From: Gimesia algae
GTDB lineage: Bacteria > Planctomycetota > Planctomycetia > Planctomycetales > Planctomycetaceae
Length of the DNA: 64,000 bases
Direction: 5' to 3'
NCBI RefSeq assembly: GCF_007746795.1
Contig: NZ_CP036343.1
Span: 4,687,357 to 4,751,356, forward strand
Notes under the pieces: generated by a model
Seen by the model: only the letters and a program-made list of their open reading frames with translations
Databases searched by the model: none
What the model was told of the DNA's origin: nothing
Translations under genes and position numbers: made by a program
Part shown: piece by piece, positions 49,117 through 58,551 of the stretch
How the letters are laid out: the number at the start of each line of letters is the position of its first letter
How positions within the stretch are numbered: position 1 is the stretch's first letter

Positions 49117-50187
49117 ATGTCCATGATACGTAAACTCTGGTCGACCTGTCTGGATGAAATCACAGGCTTTTATCTGCTGCACTGGTTTTTCTATTATAAA
49201 AAGCAACCCCTGATCATATCAGATGCTGAAAAAGGCTCACCTAATCTACTGAGTGGTGAGCTGTCATCTTTTTTTTCCCCGGTTCCTGAACCGGCACGAT
49301 TAGAATATCAATCTCAACTTCATCCCGCCTCTCAAACAATCTTTCCAGAGGCTGAAGTCAACGATTTTGAGTTTGTCAGTTCGATCCAGACCGGTTTCCC
49401 CCAGAACGATCTTGTGAAAGGACGTCACTGGAAATCAACGGCCTCCCCAACTGCCATCAATTCCGGTTCCCGTTGCACAGTGGTTGCGATTGACGGCATT
49501 GTTCAACTGGGTGTTCGCAGTTTTAACAGTCTCGCCCAGAGGCTCACTCCGCATGGAATTGATGTTGTTATGCTGGACAGCCCCTTCAACTATAGAAGGA
49601 CCCCACCGGGATACCGTCCTGGCCAGTTGATTGCCGGCGGCAACCTGGATCATCAACTGTCCGTGGCTCGACAGGGCATCCTTGATCTCTGGAGTCTGAT
49701 TCTGCACCTGCAATCACAGGGACATCAGGTCGGCCTGATGGGCATCAGCCATGGCGCCTGGATGACTTTGACGGCTTCTCTCTTGATGGAACAACTCCAG
49801 TTCGTGATGGCAATCACGCCTCCGGTCGACCTGTTTCATATTCTTGATGAAGGGGGTACGGTAGTCAATGCCATCCGTCGCGGCGTTCGCGAGTCGGACT
49901 TGAGTGAACAGCAACTCGAACAAATTTGTCAGCCACTGAGAATCCCTCTCTGGAAACCGCGACTGCCCGGTTCCGCCATACATCTGCACGTAGCCGACTA
50001 CGATCGGTTTGTTCCTTCATTCCGAATCGCGGCGCTGGCAGAGCTGTGGAATACCAAGCTGACTCATCATGCCCTGGGTCACATTGAAGCGACGACAGGC
50101 CCGAAGGTGGTCGCGATGGTCGCCGAAGATATTCTTCGTTTCTGGAAGATTCCCGCAGATTCTATTGCTGCTTCGACTGCAAAATAA
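49117..50187 (+). CDS. Alpha/beta hydrolase
   Basis: 356 residues, no signal peptide. Nucleophile elbow GISHGAW with Ser211; probable acid in HVADYDRFVP near 295 and His in LGHIEATTG near 318. The first 110 residues are family-specific, with an amphipathic HWFFYYKKQPL that may touch the membrane. Substrate unknown; similar proteins are annotated as abhydrolase 18-like. AGGTTAAGTC precedes ATG 49117; probably co-transcribed with the thioredoxin-like gene. Confidence 0.78.
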   Translation: MSMIRKLWSTCLDEITGFYLLHWFFYYKKQPLIISDAEKGSPNLLSGELSSFFSPVPEPARLEYQSQLHPASQTIFPEAEVNDFEFVSSIQTGFPQNDLVKGRHWKSTASPTAINSGSRCTVVAIDGIVQLGVRSFNSLAQRLTPHGIDVVMLDSPFNYRRTPPGYRPGQLIAGGNLDHQLSVARQGILDLWSLILHLQSQGHQVGLMGISHGAWMTLTASLLMEQLQFVMAITPPVDLFHILDEGGTVVNAIRRGVRESDLSEQQLEQICQPLRIPLWKPRLPGSAIHLHVADYDRFVPSFRIAALAELWNTKLTHHALGHIEATTGPKVVAMVAEDILRFWKIPADSIAASTAK

Positions 50188-50483
50188 ACGTAGTAGCAGT
50201 AGAGAAAATGCAACCGTTACAATCTGTATGACCTGTATCTCTGCGATTAGAATACTCACATTTTTATTAGTTTCTGTTGAAAAAAGGCATCATGTTGTCT
50301 GCGGGCAACTTATTCTCTCACTAGAGACTTAAGAATGGATTACGTTTTTACCTGATCCAAAGTTGAGTTCTCCAGCGGGCCAGTTCTTTTATCTTAATGT
50401 TAGATAAAAGTGGTTCATCCGTCTCTTTAGTGATTCGTTATTGTTCTCTTTGAACAAAACGAAAGTTGATCAGGGGAGTCACG

Positions 50484-51011
50484 ATGCGGGTACGAGTTCG
50501 CGATTTGATGACCGTTAATCCGGTTAGTGTATGTCTGGGAACAACACTTCAGACAGCTGCGGAACAGATGGTTCAGGCAGAAGCTTCAGAGATTTATGTG
50601 ATAGACCAGCAACGACGGCTGGTAGGAGTGGTTCCCGAGTATGATCTTCTCAAATACCGCCTGACACATTATCACCTCGAAGCACCTATCGATTCTCTGA
50701 TGTATGTCCAGATTGAATCGCTCTCGCCAGAAGATGATGCACTCCAGCTTGCTCCTCTGTTTCGAGATCGGCGAAACAGCTGTATGGCTGTCACCGAACA
50801 AGGCCTGCTGGTAGGAAAGTTAAGTTGTCGTGACCTGTTTCGTGTGATGCTGACACTCGATGCGATAGAAGATCCTGAGCAGACAGCAGAACAGGATACC
50901 TCTGAGAAGGAGGTGATTCACTCCGCCTCATCGACGATCAATCCGCCGCATTTGCCTCCCTACAGCACACCTGTCAATCGACTGCAGTTAAACTCCAGTT
51001 CCGACAAATAA
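50484..51011 (+). CDS. CBS-domain pair protein
   Basis: 175 residues from ATG 50484, preceded by GGGGAG; TTG 50466 is upstream of that site. Two CBS domains: residues about 3-58 (VRDLMTVNPVSVCLGTTLQTAAEQM, RRLVGVVPEYDLL) and 68-120 (YVQIESLSPEDDALQLAPLF, GLLVGKLSCRDLF). The last 50 residues are disordered and polar. CBS pairs bind adenine nucleotides and act as sensors. Converges on the glycosylase gene. Confidence 0.85.
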   Translation: MRVRVRDLMTVNPVSVCLGTTLQTAAEQMVQAEASEIYVIDQQRRLVGVVPEYDLLKYRLTHYHLEAPIDSLMYVQIESLSPEDDALQLAPLFRDRRNSCMAVTEQGLLVGKLSCRDLFRVMLTLDAIEDPEQTAEQDTSEKEVIHSASSTINPPHLPPYSTPVNRLQLNSSSDK

Positions 51012-51026
51012 CGGTCCGCAGATTAA

Positions 51027-51914
51027 TCAGTCCTGGGTTTTCAAATCGATCCCCATGTCGGCGAACAGATAGATCATATCTTCCCAGACATTCTTCTTCG
51101 CTGAAGGATTTCGCAGCAAGTAAGATGGGTGATAAGTACACACTACTTTAGCACGCCCATATTCGTAGAAGTCTCCCCGCATTTTGCCGATGGGAAGATC
51201 TGAGTGCAATAAATTCTTGGCCGCCACAGAACCCCAGCAGACAATATAATCCGGGTCCACAATTTCAATCTGTGCGTCCAGAAAACCACGACAGTTGGAT
51301 GCTTCAAGATCCGAAGGGTTTCGATTTCCCGGCGGACGACACCGCAGGATATTCGCGATATAAATATCGCTGCGTTTCAGCTGACATGCTTCGATGATTT
51401 TATCCAGCAGCTTCCCTGCTCGACCTACAAACGGTTCCCCCTGCTTATCCTCATCCGCTCCCGGCGCTTCCCCGATGAACATGATTTTTGCCCGGGGATT
51501 TCCTACGCCAAACACTGTTTGAGTCCGTGTCTCGGCCAGTTCCGGACATCTGGTGCACTTGGATACTTTAGTAGCGAGGATATCCAGTTCAGCCTGGCGA
51601 TCACCTTTATTCAATTTCGATTTGGTCGTTCGAGGCACACTCATTTCCTTTCGAGTTTGATCCGACTCGACAGTCGGCTCCTCTGGAGTTTTGCTAGTTT
51701 GAGGTGATGGTACTATTGGTTGCGGGGGTAACGGGACAGTAGGTGCGACAGTTTGCATAGGAATTTCCTGAGGTGCTTCCACGCTGGACGTGGCATCTGC
51801 AGACATCTGAGGAACAGGTTCCATCTGCCTCAAATGCGTCACCCCCGACCGCTGCCAGCTTTCCAGCAACTGGCGGACCGCTCGTTGCGAGCGTATTTTT
51901 GCATCCTGATTCAT
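51027..51914 (-). CDS. Type-4 uracil-DNA glycosylase (Fe-S)
   Basis: 295 residues. Removes uracil from DNA. Motif [21 protein letters not shown] at 148-167, HPSYLLR at 262-268. Four cysteines suited to a [4Fe-4S] cluster are Cys120, Cys123, Cys192 ([10 protein letters not shown]) and Cys208, with type-4 spacing. The first 115 residues are an extension, Pro/Gln/Thr-rich at 32-90, absent from minimal family members. Single gene, 16 bases after the LRR gene stop region and in the same direction. Confidence 0.92.
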   Translation of the reverse strand: MNQDAKIRSQRAVRQLLESWQRSGVTHLRQMEPVPQMSADATSSVEAPQEIPMQTVAPTVPLPPQPIVPSPQTSKTPEEPTVESDQTRKEMSVPRTTKSKLNKGDRQAELDILATKVSKCTRCPELAETRTQTVFGVGNPRAKIMFIGEAPGADEDKQGEPFVGRAGKLLDKIIEACQLKRSDIYIANILRCRPPGNRNPSDLEASNCRGFLDAQIEIVDPDYIVCWGSVAAKNLLHSDLPIGKMRGDFYEYGRAKVVCTYHPSYLLRNPSAKKNVWEDMIYLFADMGIDLKTQD

Positions 51915-51930
51915 CAGTAATTACCAGCCT

Positions 51931-53256
51931 TTATCGCTTTACTTTACATCCGGGAACGGCAGCTTCGAATTGTGTGACTCCGTCATCGGTCACCTGAGAA
52001 AAACTTAACTGGAGTTCTTTCAGATTCTTTAAGGCAGCCAGTTTCTGTAAACCTTCATCTGTAATATCCGTTTTACTCAAATTCAGATATTCCAGTTTCT
52101 TCAGGGGCAATAACTGCTCCAGTCCTTCATCAGTAATCGGAGTCCCTTCCAGATTCAGGCGATTCAATTCGGTGAAACCGGAAATGACCTTCAAGCCTTC
52201 ATCCGTGGTTTCTGTCCCCCATAAGCCAAGCCGGGTCAGTTTCTTCAAGTCCTTTATTTGTTCCAGCCCTTGATCGCCAATCATTGATTCATCCAGATCC
52301 AGGTAAGTCAGATCGGTCAATCCGGACAGATACTTCATGCCTTCATCAGTCACCACGGTATCCCGCAGATGAAGTGTCTGGAGTTTTTTCATGTTCTGGA
52401 TATTTTCAACGCCGGGATTGCCGACAAAATCCCGCCGCAGATGCAGGGCTTCCATGTTTGTCATATCTTTCAGATACTTCATCCCTTCATCTGTTATTTC
52501 CGTATCATCCAGTTCCAGTGAAACCAGATTTTTATCTTTCAGTAATTCCAGAGTCTTATCGGAAATATTTCTGCCCCAGGTATTCAAACGCTGTAGATTT
52601 GGAAGTGCAGCGATGTCCTTCATTCCCTCATCCGTCACCTGAGTCGCCTGAACCTTGAGCACTTTCAGGTTCTTCATTCCCTTGATATGAGGCATCCCCT
52701 CATCATTGATCTCTTTATTAAAACGCAGATCCAGATCTTTGAGCTCCGGGAATTCTGCGACCACTTTCAAAGCGTCATTAGTAATGTTGGTGGCACGGAG
52801 TGAGAGCACCTGAAGATCTTTCAAGTTCGACAGATTCTTGACCCCCTCATCCCCCACCGCAGTACTTTCCAGACTCAGAAACCACAGTTTATTTTTTTTG
52901 CCAATCTCCTCTGTGGCAACGTCTGTGAATTGAGGCCCCCAGAGAATCAACCGTTCCAGTGAAGGCAGACCTGACAGATGCCTGAGATCCTCATCCTTCG
53001 CATTGGTACCCTTCAAGTCCAGAATTAAAACACGACCATCCTTGGACATGCCCAGTTTGGCATCCAGGTCCTTGAATACCTTCACTGCTTCTGGTGAGTC
53101 TGGCTCGGCTGCAGCCCGTTGTTTGTCAGTCGCAGGAGACTGCTCAGTTTTCGCTGAAGTAGCGGCTTTCTCAGGGTCAGCAGGAGGAGTACTTGTACTG
53201 GGACATCCTGTTAAAAGAGATAATGCTGCCAGTGAAAGAAATACTCTTGTCTTCAT
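51931..53256 (-). CDS. Leucine-rich-repeat lipoprotein
   Basis: 441 residues. Lipobox LTGC (Cys18) followed by a disordered Pro/Thr/Ala linker to about 60. About 14 LRR units of 23-25 residues fill the rest, of the type ITDEGMKYLKDMTNMEALHL and LTDLTYLDLDESMIGDQGLE. Predicted horseshoe anchored to the membrane, a binding module. AAGGA upstream of ATG 53256. The gene precedes the UDG gene by 16 bases. Confidence 0.9.
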   Translation of the reverse strand: MKTRVFLSLAALSLLTGCPSTSTPPADPEKAATSAKTEQSPATDKQRAAAEPDSPEAVKVFKDLDAKLGMSKDGRVLILDLKGTNAKDEDLRHLSGLPSLERLILWGPQFTDVATEEIGKKNKLWFLSLESTAVGDEGVKNLSNLKDLQVLSLRATNITNDALKVVAEFPELKDLDLRFNKEINDEGMPHIKGMKNLKVLKVQATQVTDEGMKDIAALPNLQRLNTWGRNISDKTLELLKDKNLVSLELDDTEITDEGMKYLKDMTNMEALHLRRDFVGNPGVENIQNMKKLQTLHLRDTVVTDEGMKYLSGLTDLTYLDLDESMIGDQGLEQIKDLKKLTRLGLWGTETTDEGLKVISGFTELNRLNLEGTPITDEGLEQLLPLKKLEYLNLSKTDITDEGLQKLAALKNLKELQLSFSQVTDDGVTQFEAAVPGCKVKR

Positions 53257-53597
53257 CCTGATATCCTTTGTTTTACTCGAACTGGCTCAAATCTGGTTGC
53301 GTTCCGGGCGCATTCTATGTTCACGGGCTCTGCATGCCGCCCCGTATTATTAACGGAATTCTGCCGGTCATCAAAGTTTCACAGAACCCTCTTATGATGC
53401 TAACAATGATCCCCAAAATAGAGCCCAGACCGAAACATTGCAATTCCATGACTCTGTTTTCTGCAACTACTTGCGATTCCCTGACCAAACAGGCTATACT
53501 CGATAGCATAAACAGACATCTATATGTTGACTTGAGATTTTGACCCGTTTACCCACACGGTAAGTTCGATCACTGCCAACCATTCAAGGATCTTGAA
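53257..53597. other. Divergent intergenic region, 341 bp
   Basis: Between the leftward LRR gene and the rightward PQQ-propeller gene. It holds a candidate rightward promoter at 53471-53500. No repeat or RNA gene seen. Confidence 0.5.
53471..53500 (+). promoter_or_regulatory. Candidate sigma-70-like promoter for the PQQ-propeller gene
   Basis: TTGCGA and TATACT separated by 18 bases, about 100 bases before the GTG start. Only sequence similarity to the general consensus supports it. Confidence 0.35.
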
Positions 53598-56500
53598 GTG
53601 AAACATCGCCTCGCCTCACCTGCCCTTCTGTTTTTCTGTCTCACCATTATCAGTACACTGTTCTCCCAGCAGATCAATGCGAAAGACTGGAACACGTATC
53701 TCGCAGACCGCGAACGAGCGGGAGCCACAACAGACTCGATTTCCCTTCCACTGGCTCCGGCCTGGAAGTATGTCGCTCCCAGCCCGCCGAAGACAGGTCA
53801 GACCGATCCGGGCGAGCGTGTCATGGAAGGAAAGGATCTGGAAGCACGCGTCGATTTTGACGATGCGCTCCATGTCGCGATTGCCGACGGGCGTGCTTAT
53901 TTCGGGTCTTCCGTTGACCACCTGATGCGTTGTGTCGATTTGAAATCGGGTAAATTACTCTGGTCCTATTTCACTGGTGGGCCGATTCGGCTCTCGCCCA
54001 CGATCAATCAATCCCACGTCTATTTCGGTTCCGACGATGGATTCGTTTACTGTCTGGACGCAAAAACGGGAAAAGAAGTCTGGAAGCTTCGAGCCGGGCT
54101 GAACGAAGAAATGATTATTGCCCGCGGGGAAATGGTCTCGCGCTGGCCTGTCAGAACGAATGTTCTGATCGATGACGGGATCGCCTACTTTGGTGCAGGC
54201 ATCTTTCCACACGAAAATATCTACCTGTACGCCGTCGATGCGAAAACCGGAAAAGTGATCTGGAAAATTGATAACCTCAGCCAGACCTCAGCTGGCCGCA
54301 ATGAGCTCTCTCCCCAGGGATACATTCTGGCCAATGACGAGTTTCTGTTTTTCCCTTCAGGGCGTTCATTGCCAGCTGCTTTCAACAAGAAAACCGGCGA
54401 AGAAGAACACAAACGCTCTTACAGCTGGAGAAGCACTGCCGGCGGAGTCGTGGGGGGAACCCAGGCCCTGCTCGCGGATGGACAGATCTATTCTATGGGA
54501 GCACACCATATTCTGGCGTTAACACAATCTAAAGGTGACGTCGGTTTTGCCTGGATCACCGGTCAGCAAATGGCCGTCCAGGGAGAGTCCGCTTACCTGG
54601 CCACGGGATCTTCCATCCGGAAAGTCAACCGTGGTGAGCATGCTGTGGGATCGCAGAAGGCTCACAAAAATGACATGACCATTAACGGGCTGCTTAGAAA
54701 ACTCCGCAGTCTGAAAGGGAAAAAAGCAGAAGAGGCACGGGCTGAAATCAAAGCTCTGCAGGAAGAAAATAAAACGTTCGTTAAAGCGGGAGTCCTCTGG
54801 GAAATTGCTGCCCCCGCCCGTGATTCTCTGATTGTTGCTGGCGATAAAGTCATTGTGGGTGGTGAAGATCAGGTATTGATACTTGATGAAGCCACGGGAA
54901 AGCTTCTGGAAACATTAAAAGTCAAAGGACATGCACGCGGGCTGGCGGTTTCCGATGGTCAACTGGTCGTCAGCACCTCGGCTGGTGAAATCATCGGTTA
55001 CGGAAGTTCAAAATCTGATCAACCTGCAACTCAGATCAATCCCCTGACAGCGGCTTCACCCTACCCCGCAGATGAAATGACTCCCGTGTATCAGCAGGCA
55101 GCCAAAGATATTTTAGCACACACCAATATTAAAGATGGATTCTGTCTGGTTCTGGGGAGCGAAGAAGGCCGACTCGCCTATGAACTGGCTCGTAACAGTA
55201 ATCTGAAAATCTATTGCATTGAACCAGATCCAGCAAAAGTGGAGCAGGCTCGGCAGAAACTCGCTCAGGCCGGTTATTATGGTCATCGCGTGGCCGTACA
55301 CCAGACCGAACTCTCTCCTCTCCCCTATTCACGCTACTTTGCAAACCTGATCGTCTCAGATACACTACTCAAAACAGGTCAGATCCCGGGGATCCCCAAA
55401 GATATCGCCACACATGTCAAACCGCTGGGGGGAACCATCTGCCTGGGCATTCCTGCAAATTCACAGGCAGAAAAGACCAGTAACACTCAACTGATAGACT
55501 GGTTGAAACAAACTGGACTCTCCGAAACTTCAAAAATCAACGATTTACAAGGTTACGCCACACTGGTTCGGGGTGCCTTACCCGGGGCAGGCAGCTGGTC
55601 GCATCAGTATGGTGACCCGGGAAATACCGCCAGCAGTAAAGATCAACTGGTTCGCGGAGGACTGGGTGTCCTCTGGTTTGGCGATCCGGGTGAAAAAAAG
55701 ATGGTCAACCGCCATGAAGGTGCAGTCGGTCCACTTGCGATCAACGGCCGTCTGTTCATACAGGGTGAAAGCACCATTATGGCATTTGACGCCTATAATG
55801 GTCTGTTTCTCTGGGAACGGGAAAATCCGCAGGCAATTCGTACCGGCGTATTTCAGAACCAGAATCCGGGTAACCTGGTCGCCAGCGATGACAGTCTGTT
55901 CTTTATGATGAAAGAAAGCTGCTATCAACTGGACGCGGCTACCGGAAAAACAGTCGCCAAAATCCCTCTGCCTGAAAAACTCAATGACGGCAAACACGAA
56001 TGGGGTTATCTCGCGTATCAGAATGGAATGATTTTCGGAACCGCCACCACACGCAAAGAACTCGAAGCCCGACAGGTTCGTCGAGGTCGGAGAACGGAAG
56101 ATTCCACCGATGCGCTGTTTGCCATCGATGTCAAAACCGGAAAACCAGCCTGGAGCTATCAGGGTAAAAACATCGCCCATCACACGATTGCCATCGGCCC
56201 GGAAGCGGCTTACTTCATCGACAGTTCCATCACCAGTGAGCAACGCGCCGAGATTTTACGTCAGGACAAATCACATCTGGAAAAATTGACCGGAAAAGAA
56301 CGTGAAATCGCTGAGGATCGGCTCAAAATTCAGGACCTGCGGCTGGCTGTCGCACTCGATATCAAAACCGGCAAGAAACTCTGGTCGAAACCTGTCGATG
56401 TTACGGACTGCAGTGAGATTGGCATCGGCGGTGGAAAACTGACACTGTTGTACCAGAACAATGTCCTGCTACTCTGTGGAGCCAACGCGAACGGTCATTA

Positions 56501-57557
56501 CTGGAAACAGTTTATTGCCGGTGACTTTTCCCGTCGGCGACTGGTGGCTCTTAATGCCGGTGATGGCGCCCTGCTCTGGAAAAAAGATGCCAACTATCGT
56601 CACCGCCCCATCGTCGTGGGAGATAAAATCATTGCTGAGCCCTGGTCATACGATCTTTATACCGGCGTTCAACACACGCGAAAGCATCCTTTGACCGGAC
56701 AGGAAGTCCCCTGGAGCATCATGCGGGAAGGACATCATTGCGGCATGCTTTCCGCATCGGAAAACCTGTTGATGTTCCGTTCCGGCTACACAGGCTTCTA
56801 CGACCTGGAAAAAGACGCTGGTACCCGACATTTCGCCGGCCATCGTACCGGCTGCTGGATCAATGCCATTCCTGCGAATGGTCTGGTGATGATTCCTGAA
56901 TCCTCTGCAGGCTGCGTCTGCCTGTTTTCGATCTCTTCTACAATTGTGCTTGAGCCACGTGAAGAACGGACCCATTGGACCATCTTCAGTTCTGTCGGCC
57001 CCAAAACTCCCGTCCAGCATATGGCGTTAAACATGGGAGCCCCCGGTGATCGCCGCGATGCGCATGGTACGGTCTGGATGGCTTATCCCCGACCAAAACC
57101 AAGTCGGGAAACCGGACTCGACTTCAAATTTGATATTCAACCCAAATTCAGCGAAGGGGGAGGCTACGACAGCCTGAATGAAATCACTCATCCTGTCAAA
57201 AATGCCGAGCCGGGCTGGGTCTATACTTCCTGGGCCAAAGGGCTGAAGGAATGCACCATCCCTCTGCTGGGGAAAAGCGATGCACCAGCCAACTACACTG
57301 TGGAACTCTCTTTCTCCGGACTGGAACCGGTCTCTTTAACCAACCAGCAGGAACCACCGCTGTATGAGATCAAACTGCAGGGGCAGGTGGTTCAGAAAGA
57401 TTTTAACCCGCAAACAGCAAAGTCCACCCAGACACTCAAATTCAAAGGGGTCCCCGTTAAAGAAAATTTACAGCTCGAGCTGGTCCCGCAAAATGATTCA
57501 GCTCGCCAGACACCTGCAGCTTTAAGTGGAATTGAAATTATTCGCTCAGATTCATAG
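53598..57557 (+). CDS. Giant PQQ-like beta-propeller protein with inserted methyltransferase-like domain
   Basis: 1319 residues, exported (leader with LLFFCLTIISTLFSQQINA). GTG start 53598 has AAGGA seven bases upstream. PQQ/BamB-type blades fill residues 85-470 (YFGSDDGFVYCLDAKTGKEVW, YLYAVDAKTGKVIW) and 690-1160. Between them, about 495-640, lies a class I SAM-methyltransferase-like unit: CLVLGSEEGRLAYELARNSN, then IYCIEPDPAKVEQARQKL and YFANLIVSDTLLKTG. The C-terminus is a beta-rich domain. A SAM enzyme outside the cytoplasm would be odd, so this unit may be structural. Its stop precedes repeat R1 copy C by seven bases. Confidence 0.85.
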   Translation: MKHRLASPALLFFCLTIISTLFSQQINAKDWNTYLADRERAGATTDSISLPLAPAWKYVAPSPPKTGQTDPGERVMEGKDLEARVDFDDALHVAIADGRAYFGSSVDHLMRCVDLKSGKLLWSYFTGGPIRLSPTINQSHVYFGSDDGFVYCLDAKTGKEVWKLRAGLNEEMIIARGEMVSRWPVRTNVLIDDGIAYFGAGIFPHENIYLYAVDAKTGKVIWKIDNLSQTSAGRNELSPQGYILANDEFLFFPSGRSLPAAFNKKTGEEEHKRSYSWRSTAGGVVGGTQALLADGQIYSMGAHHILALTQSKGDVGFAWITGQQMAVQGESAYLATGSSIRKVNRGEHAVGSQKAHKNDMTINGLLRKLRSLKGKKAEEARAEIKALQEENKTFVKAGVLWEIAAPARDSLIVAGDKVIVGGEDQVLILDEATGKLLETLKVKGHARGLAVSDGQLVVSTSAGEIIGYGSSKSDQPATQINPLTAASPYPADEMTPVYQQAAKDILAHTNIKDGFCLVLGSEEGRLAYELARNSNLKIYCIEPDPAKVEQARQKLAQAGYYGHRVAVHQTELSPLPYSRYFANLIVSDTLLKTGQIPGIPKDIATHVKPLGGTICLGIPANSQAEKTSNTQLIDWLKQTGLSETSKINDLQGYATLVRGALPGAGSWSHQYGDPGNTASSKDQLVRGGLGVLWFGDPGEKKMVNRHEGAVGPLAINGRLFIQGESTIMAFDAYNGLFLWERENPQAIRTGVFQNQNPGNLVASDDSLFFMMKESCYQLDAATGKTVAKIPLPEKLNDGKHEWGYLAYQNGMIFGTATTRKELEARQVRRGRRTEDSTDALFAIDVKTGKPAWSYQGKNIAHHTIAIGPEAAYFIDSSITSEQRAEILRQDKSHLEKLTGKEREIAEDRLKIQDLRLAVALDIKTGKKLWSKPVDVTDCSEIGIGGGKLTLLYQNNVLLLCGANANGHYWKQFIAGDFSRRRLVALNAGDGALLWKKDANYRHRPIVVGDKIIAEPWSYDLYTGVQHTRKHPLTGQEVPWSIMREGHHCGMLSASENLLMFRSGYTGFYDLEKDAGTRHFAGHRTGCWINAIPANGLVMIPESSAGCVCLFSISSTIVLEPREERTHWTIFSSVGPKTPVQHMALNMGAPGDRRDAHGTVWMAYPRPKPSRETGLDFKFDIQPKFSEGGGYDSLNEITHPVKNAEPGWVYTSWAKGLKECTIPLLGKSDAPANYTVELSFSGLEPVSLTNQQEPPLYEIKLQGQVVQKDFNPQTAKSTQTLKFKGVPVKENLQLELVPQNDSARQTPAALSGIEIIRSDS

Positions 57558-57564
57558 ACTGGTC

Positions 57565-57660
57565 CTTAGACTGTATCCAGTTTTACTGTAGCGTCTCCAG
57601 GGCTGATTGCCTGAGTATATTATATTGAGAGACGCTACAGTTAAATGTGATGCGCTCTAG
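57565..57660 (-). repeat. Dispersed palindromic repeat R1, copy C
   Basis: Inverted relative to copy A. Perfect 13-bp stem ACTGTAGCGTCTC (57585-57597) and GAGACGCTACAGT (57629-57641), the best-preserved palindrome of the family. Ends CTTAGA and CTCTAG carry TA at both borders. It lies just past the stop of the PQQ-propeller gene and upstream of the TPM gene. Confidence 0.85.
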
Positions 57661-57701
57661 ATGCATATCTTCTGGCCGCTCTATACTTCAAGCGAGATAA
57701 T

Positions 57702-58499
57702 GTGAAATATCACTTTAACAGCAAATCAGCCGTTGTCTGCCTGTTTCTCATCCTGATCAGTTTCAGTCGGCTGTCCTCAGCCCATGCGCTGGAATTGACT
57801 TTGGAACCGCCCGGAGATCGGGAATTTGTTCGTGATCTTGCCGGCATGCTCGATGAGCCAACGACAAAAAAGATCAAAGAGCTCTGTGATAAGCTGCTCA
57901 CCGACAAAGCAACTCCTATTATTGTGGTTACGATCGATTCGATGGCCCAGTATGGCGGTGCGGACATGCGGATTGAGACCTTCGCCACGATCCTGTTTAA
58001 CCAATGGCAGATTGGACATGCCAAGCTGGGAGATCAGGACTGGAATACCGGGATTCTACTGCTCGTTTCCAAAAATGATCGCAAGGCCCGCATCGAACTG
58101 GGAGCAGGCTGGGGACGTCGTGAAGACGAACAATGCCGCCAGATCATGGATGATTACATCATACCGCATTTCAAACAGGGACAGTTTGACCAGGGGATTC
58201 TCGCTGGCGTAGAAGCGCTCGATAAAATGGCGCGAAAGCTGGAACTACCCACCAAACCGGTTTCTCCCTGGACCTATGTCATCATGGCTGTCGCCGTGGG
58301 GCTGGTCATTTTCACCGTTGTCTCTCTCATCCGCCGTGGTTCCAGTGGCTGGGCCTGGCTGTTCTGGGGAGTCGTATTTGCAGTCATCGGCACGATTCTA
58401 TACCAAATGCTCAATAACCGTGGGGGAGGCGGGGGATTCGGCGGCGGTTCCTTCGGTGGTGGTTTTTCAGGTGGTGGCGGTGCTTCCGGCTCCTGGTAA
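57702..58499 (+). CDS. TPM-domain membrane protein (YgcG-like)
   Basis: 265 residues from GTG 57702. Signal peptide (VVCLFLILISFSRLSSAHA), TPM domain at about 38-165 (DREFVRDLAGMLDEPTTKKI, TPIIVVTIDSM, WNTGILLLVSKNDRKARIELGAGWGRR), two membrane helices at 188-230, and a Gly/Ser/Phe-rich tail (GGGGGFGGGSFGGG). TPM domains bind metal and occur in thylakoid repair phosphatases and envelope proteins. Followed 52 bases later by a second TPM gene. Confidence 0.88.
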   Translation: MKYHFNSKSAVVCLFLILISFSRLSSAHALELTLEPPGDREFVRDLAGMLDEPTTKKIKELCDKLLTDKATPIIVVTIDSMAQYGGADMRIETFATILFNQWQIGHAKLGDQDWNTGILLLVSKNDRKARIELGAGWGRREDEQCRQIMDDYIIPHFKQGQFDQGILAGVEALDKMARKLELPTKPVSPWTYVIMAVAVGLVIFTVVSLIRRGSSGWAWLFWGVVFAVIGTILYQMLNNRGGGGGFGGGSFGGGFSGGGGASGSW

Positions 58500-58551
58500 T
58501 CTCGAAGTTCTTTCTCCTTCGCATTTCCGTCTTACGAAAAGACTATTATTT

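Noticed and set aside
52000-53000. Periodic DNA similarity, considered as a repeat array
   Set aside because: Explained by leucine-rich repeats in the encoded protein.
58420-58498. Repetitive GGT/GGC stretch, considered as a tandem repeat
   Set aside because: It encodes the Gly-rich tail normal for TPM proteins.
58276-58551. Upstream extension of the second TPM gene
   Set aside because: It overlaps the first TPM gene in another frame; ATG 58552 begins the recognisable domain.
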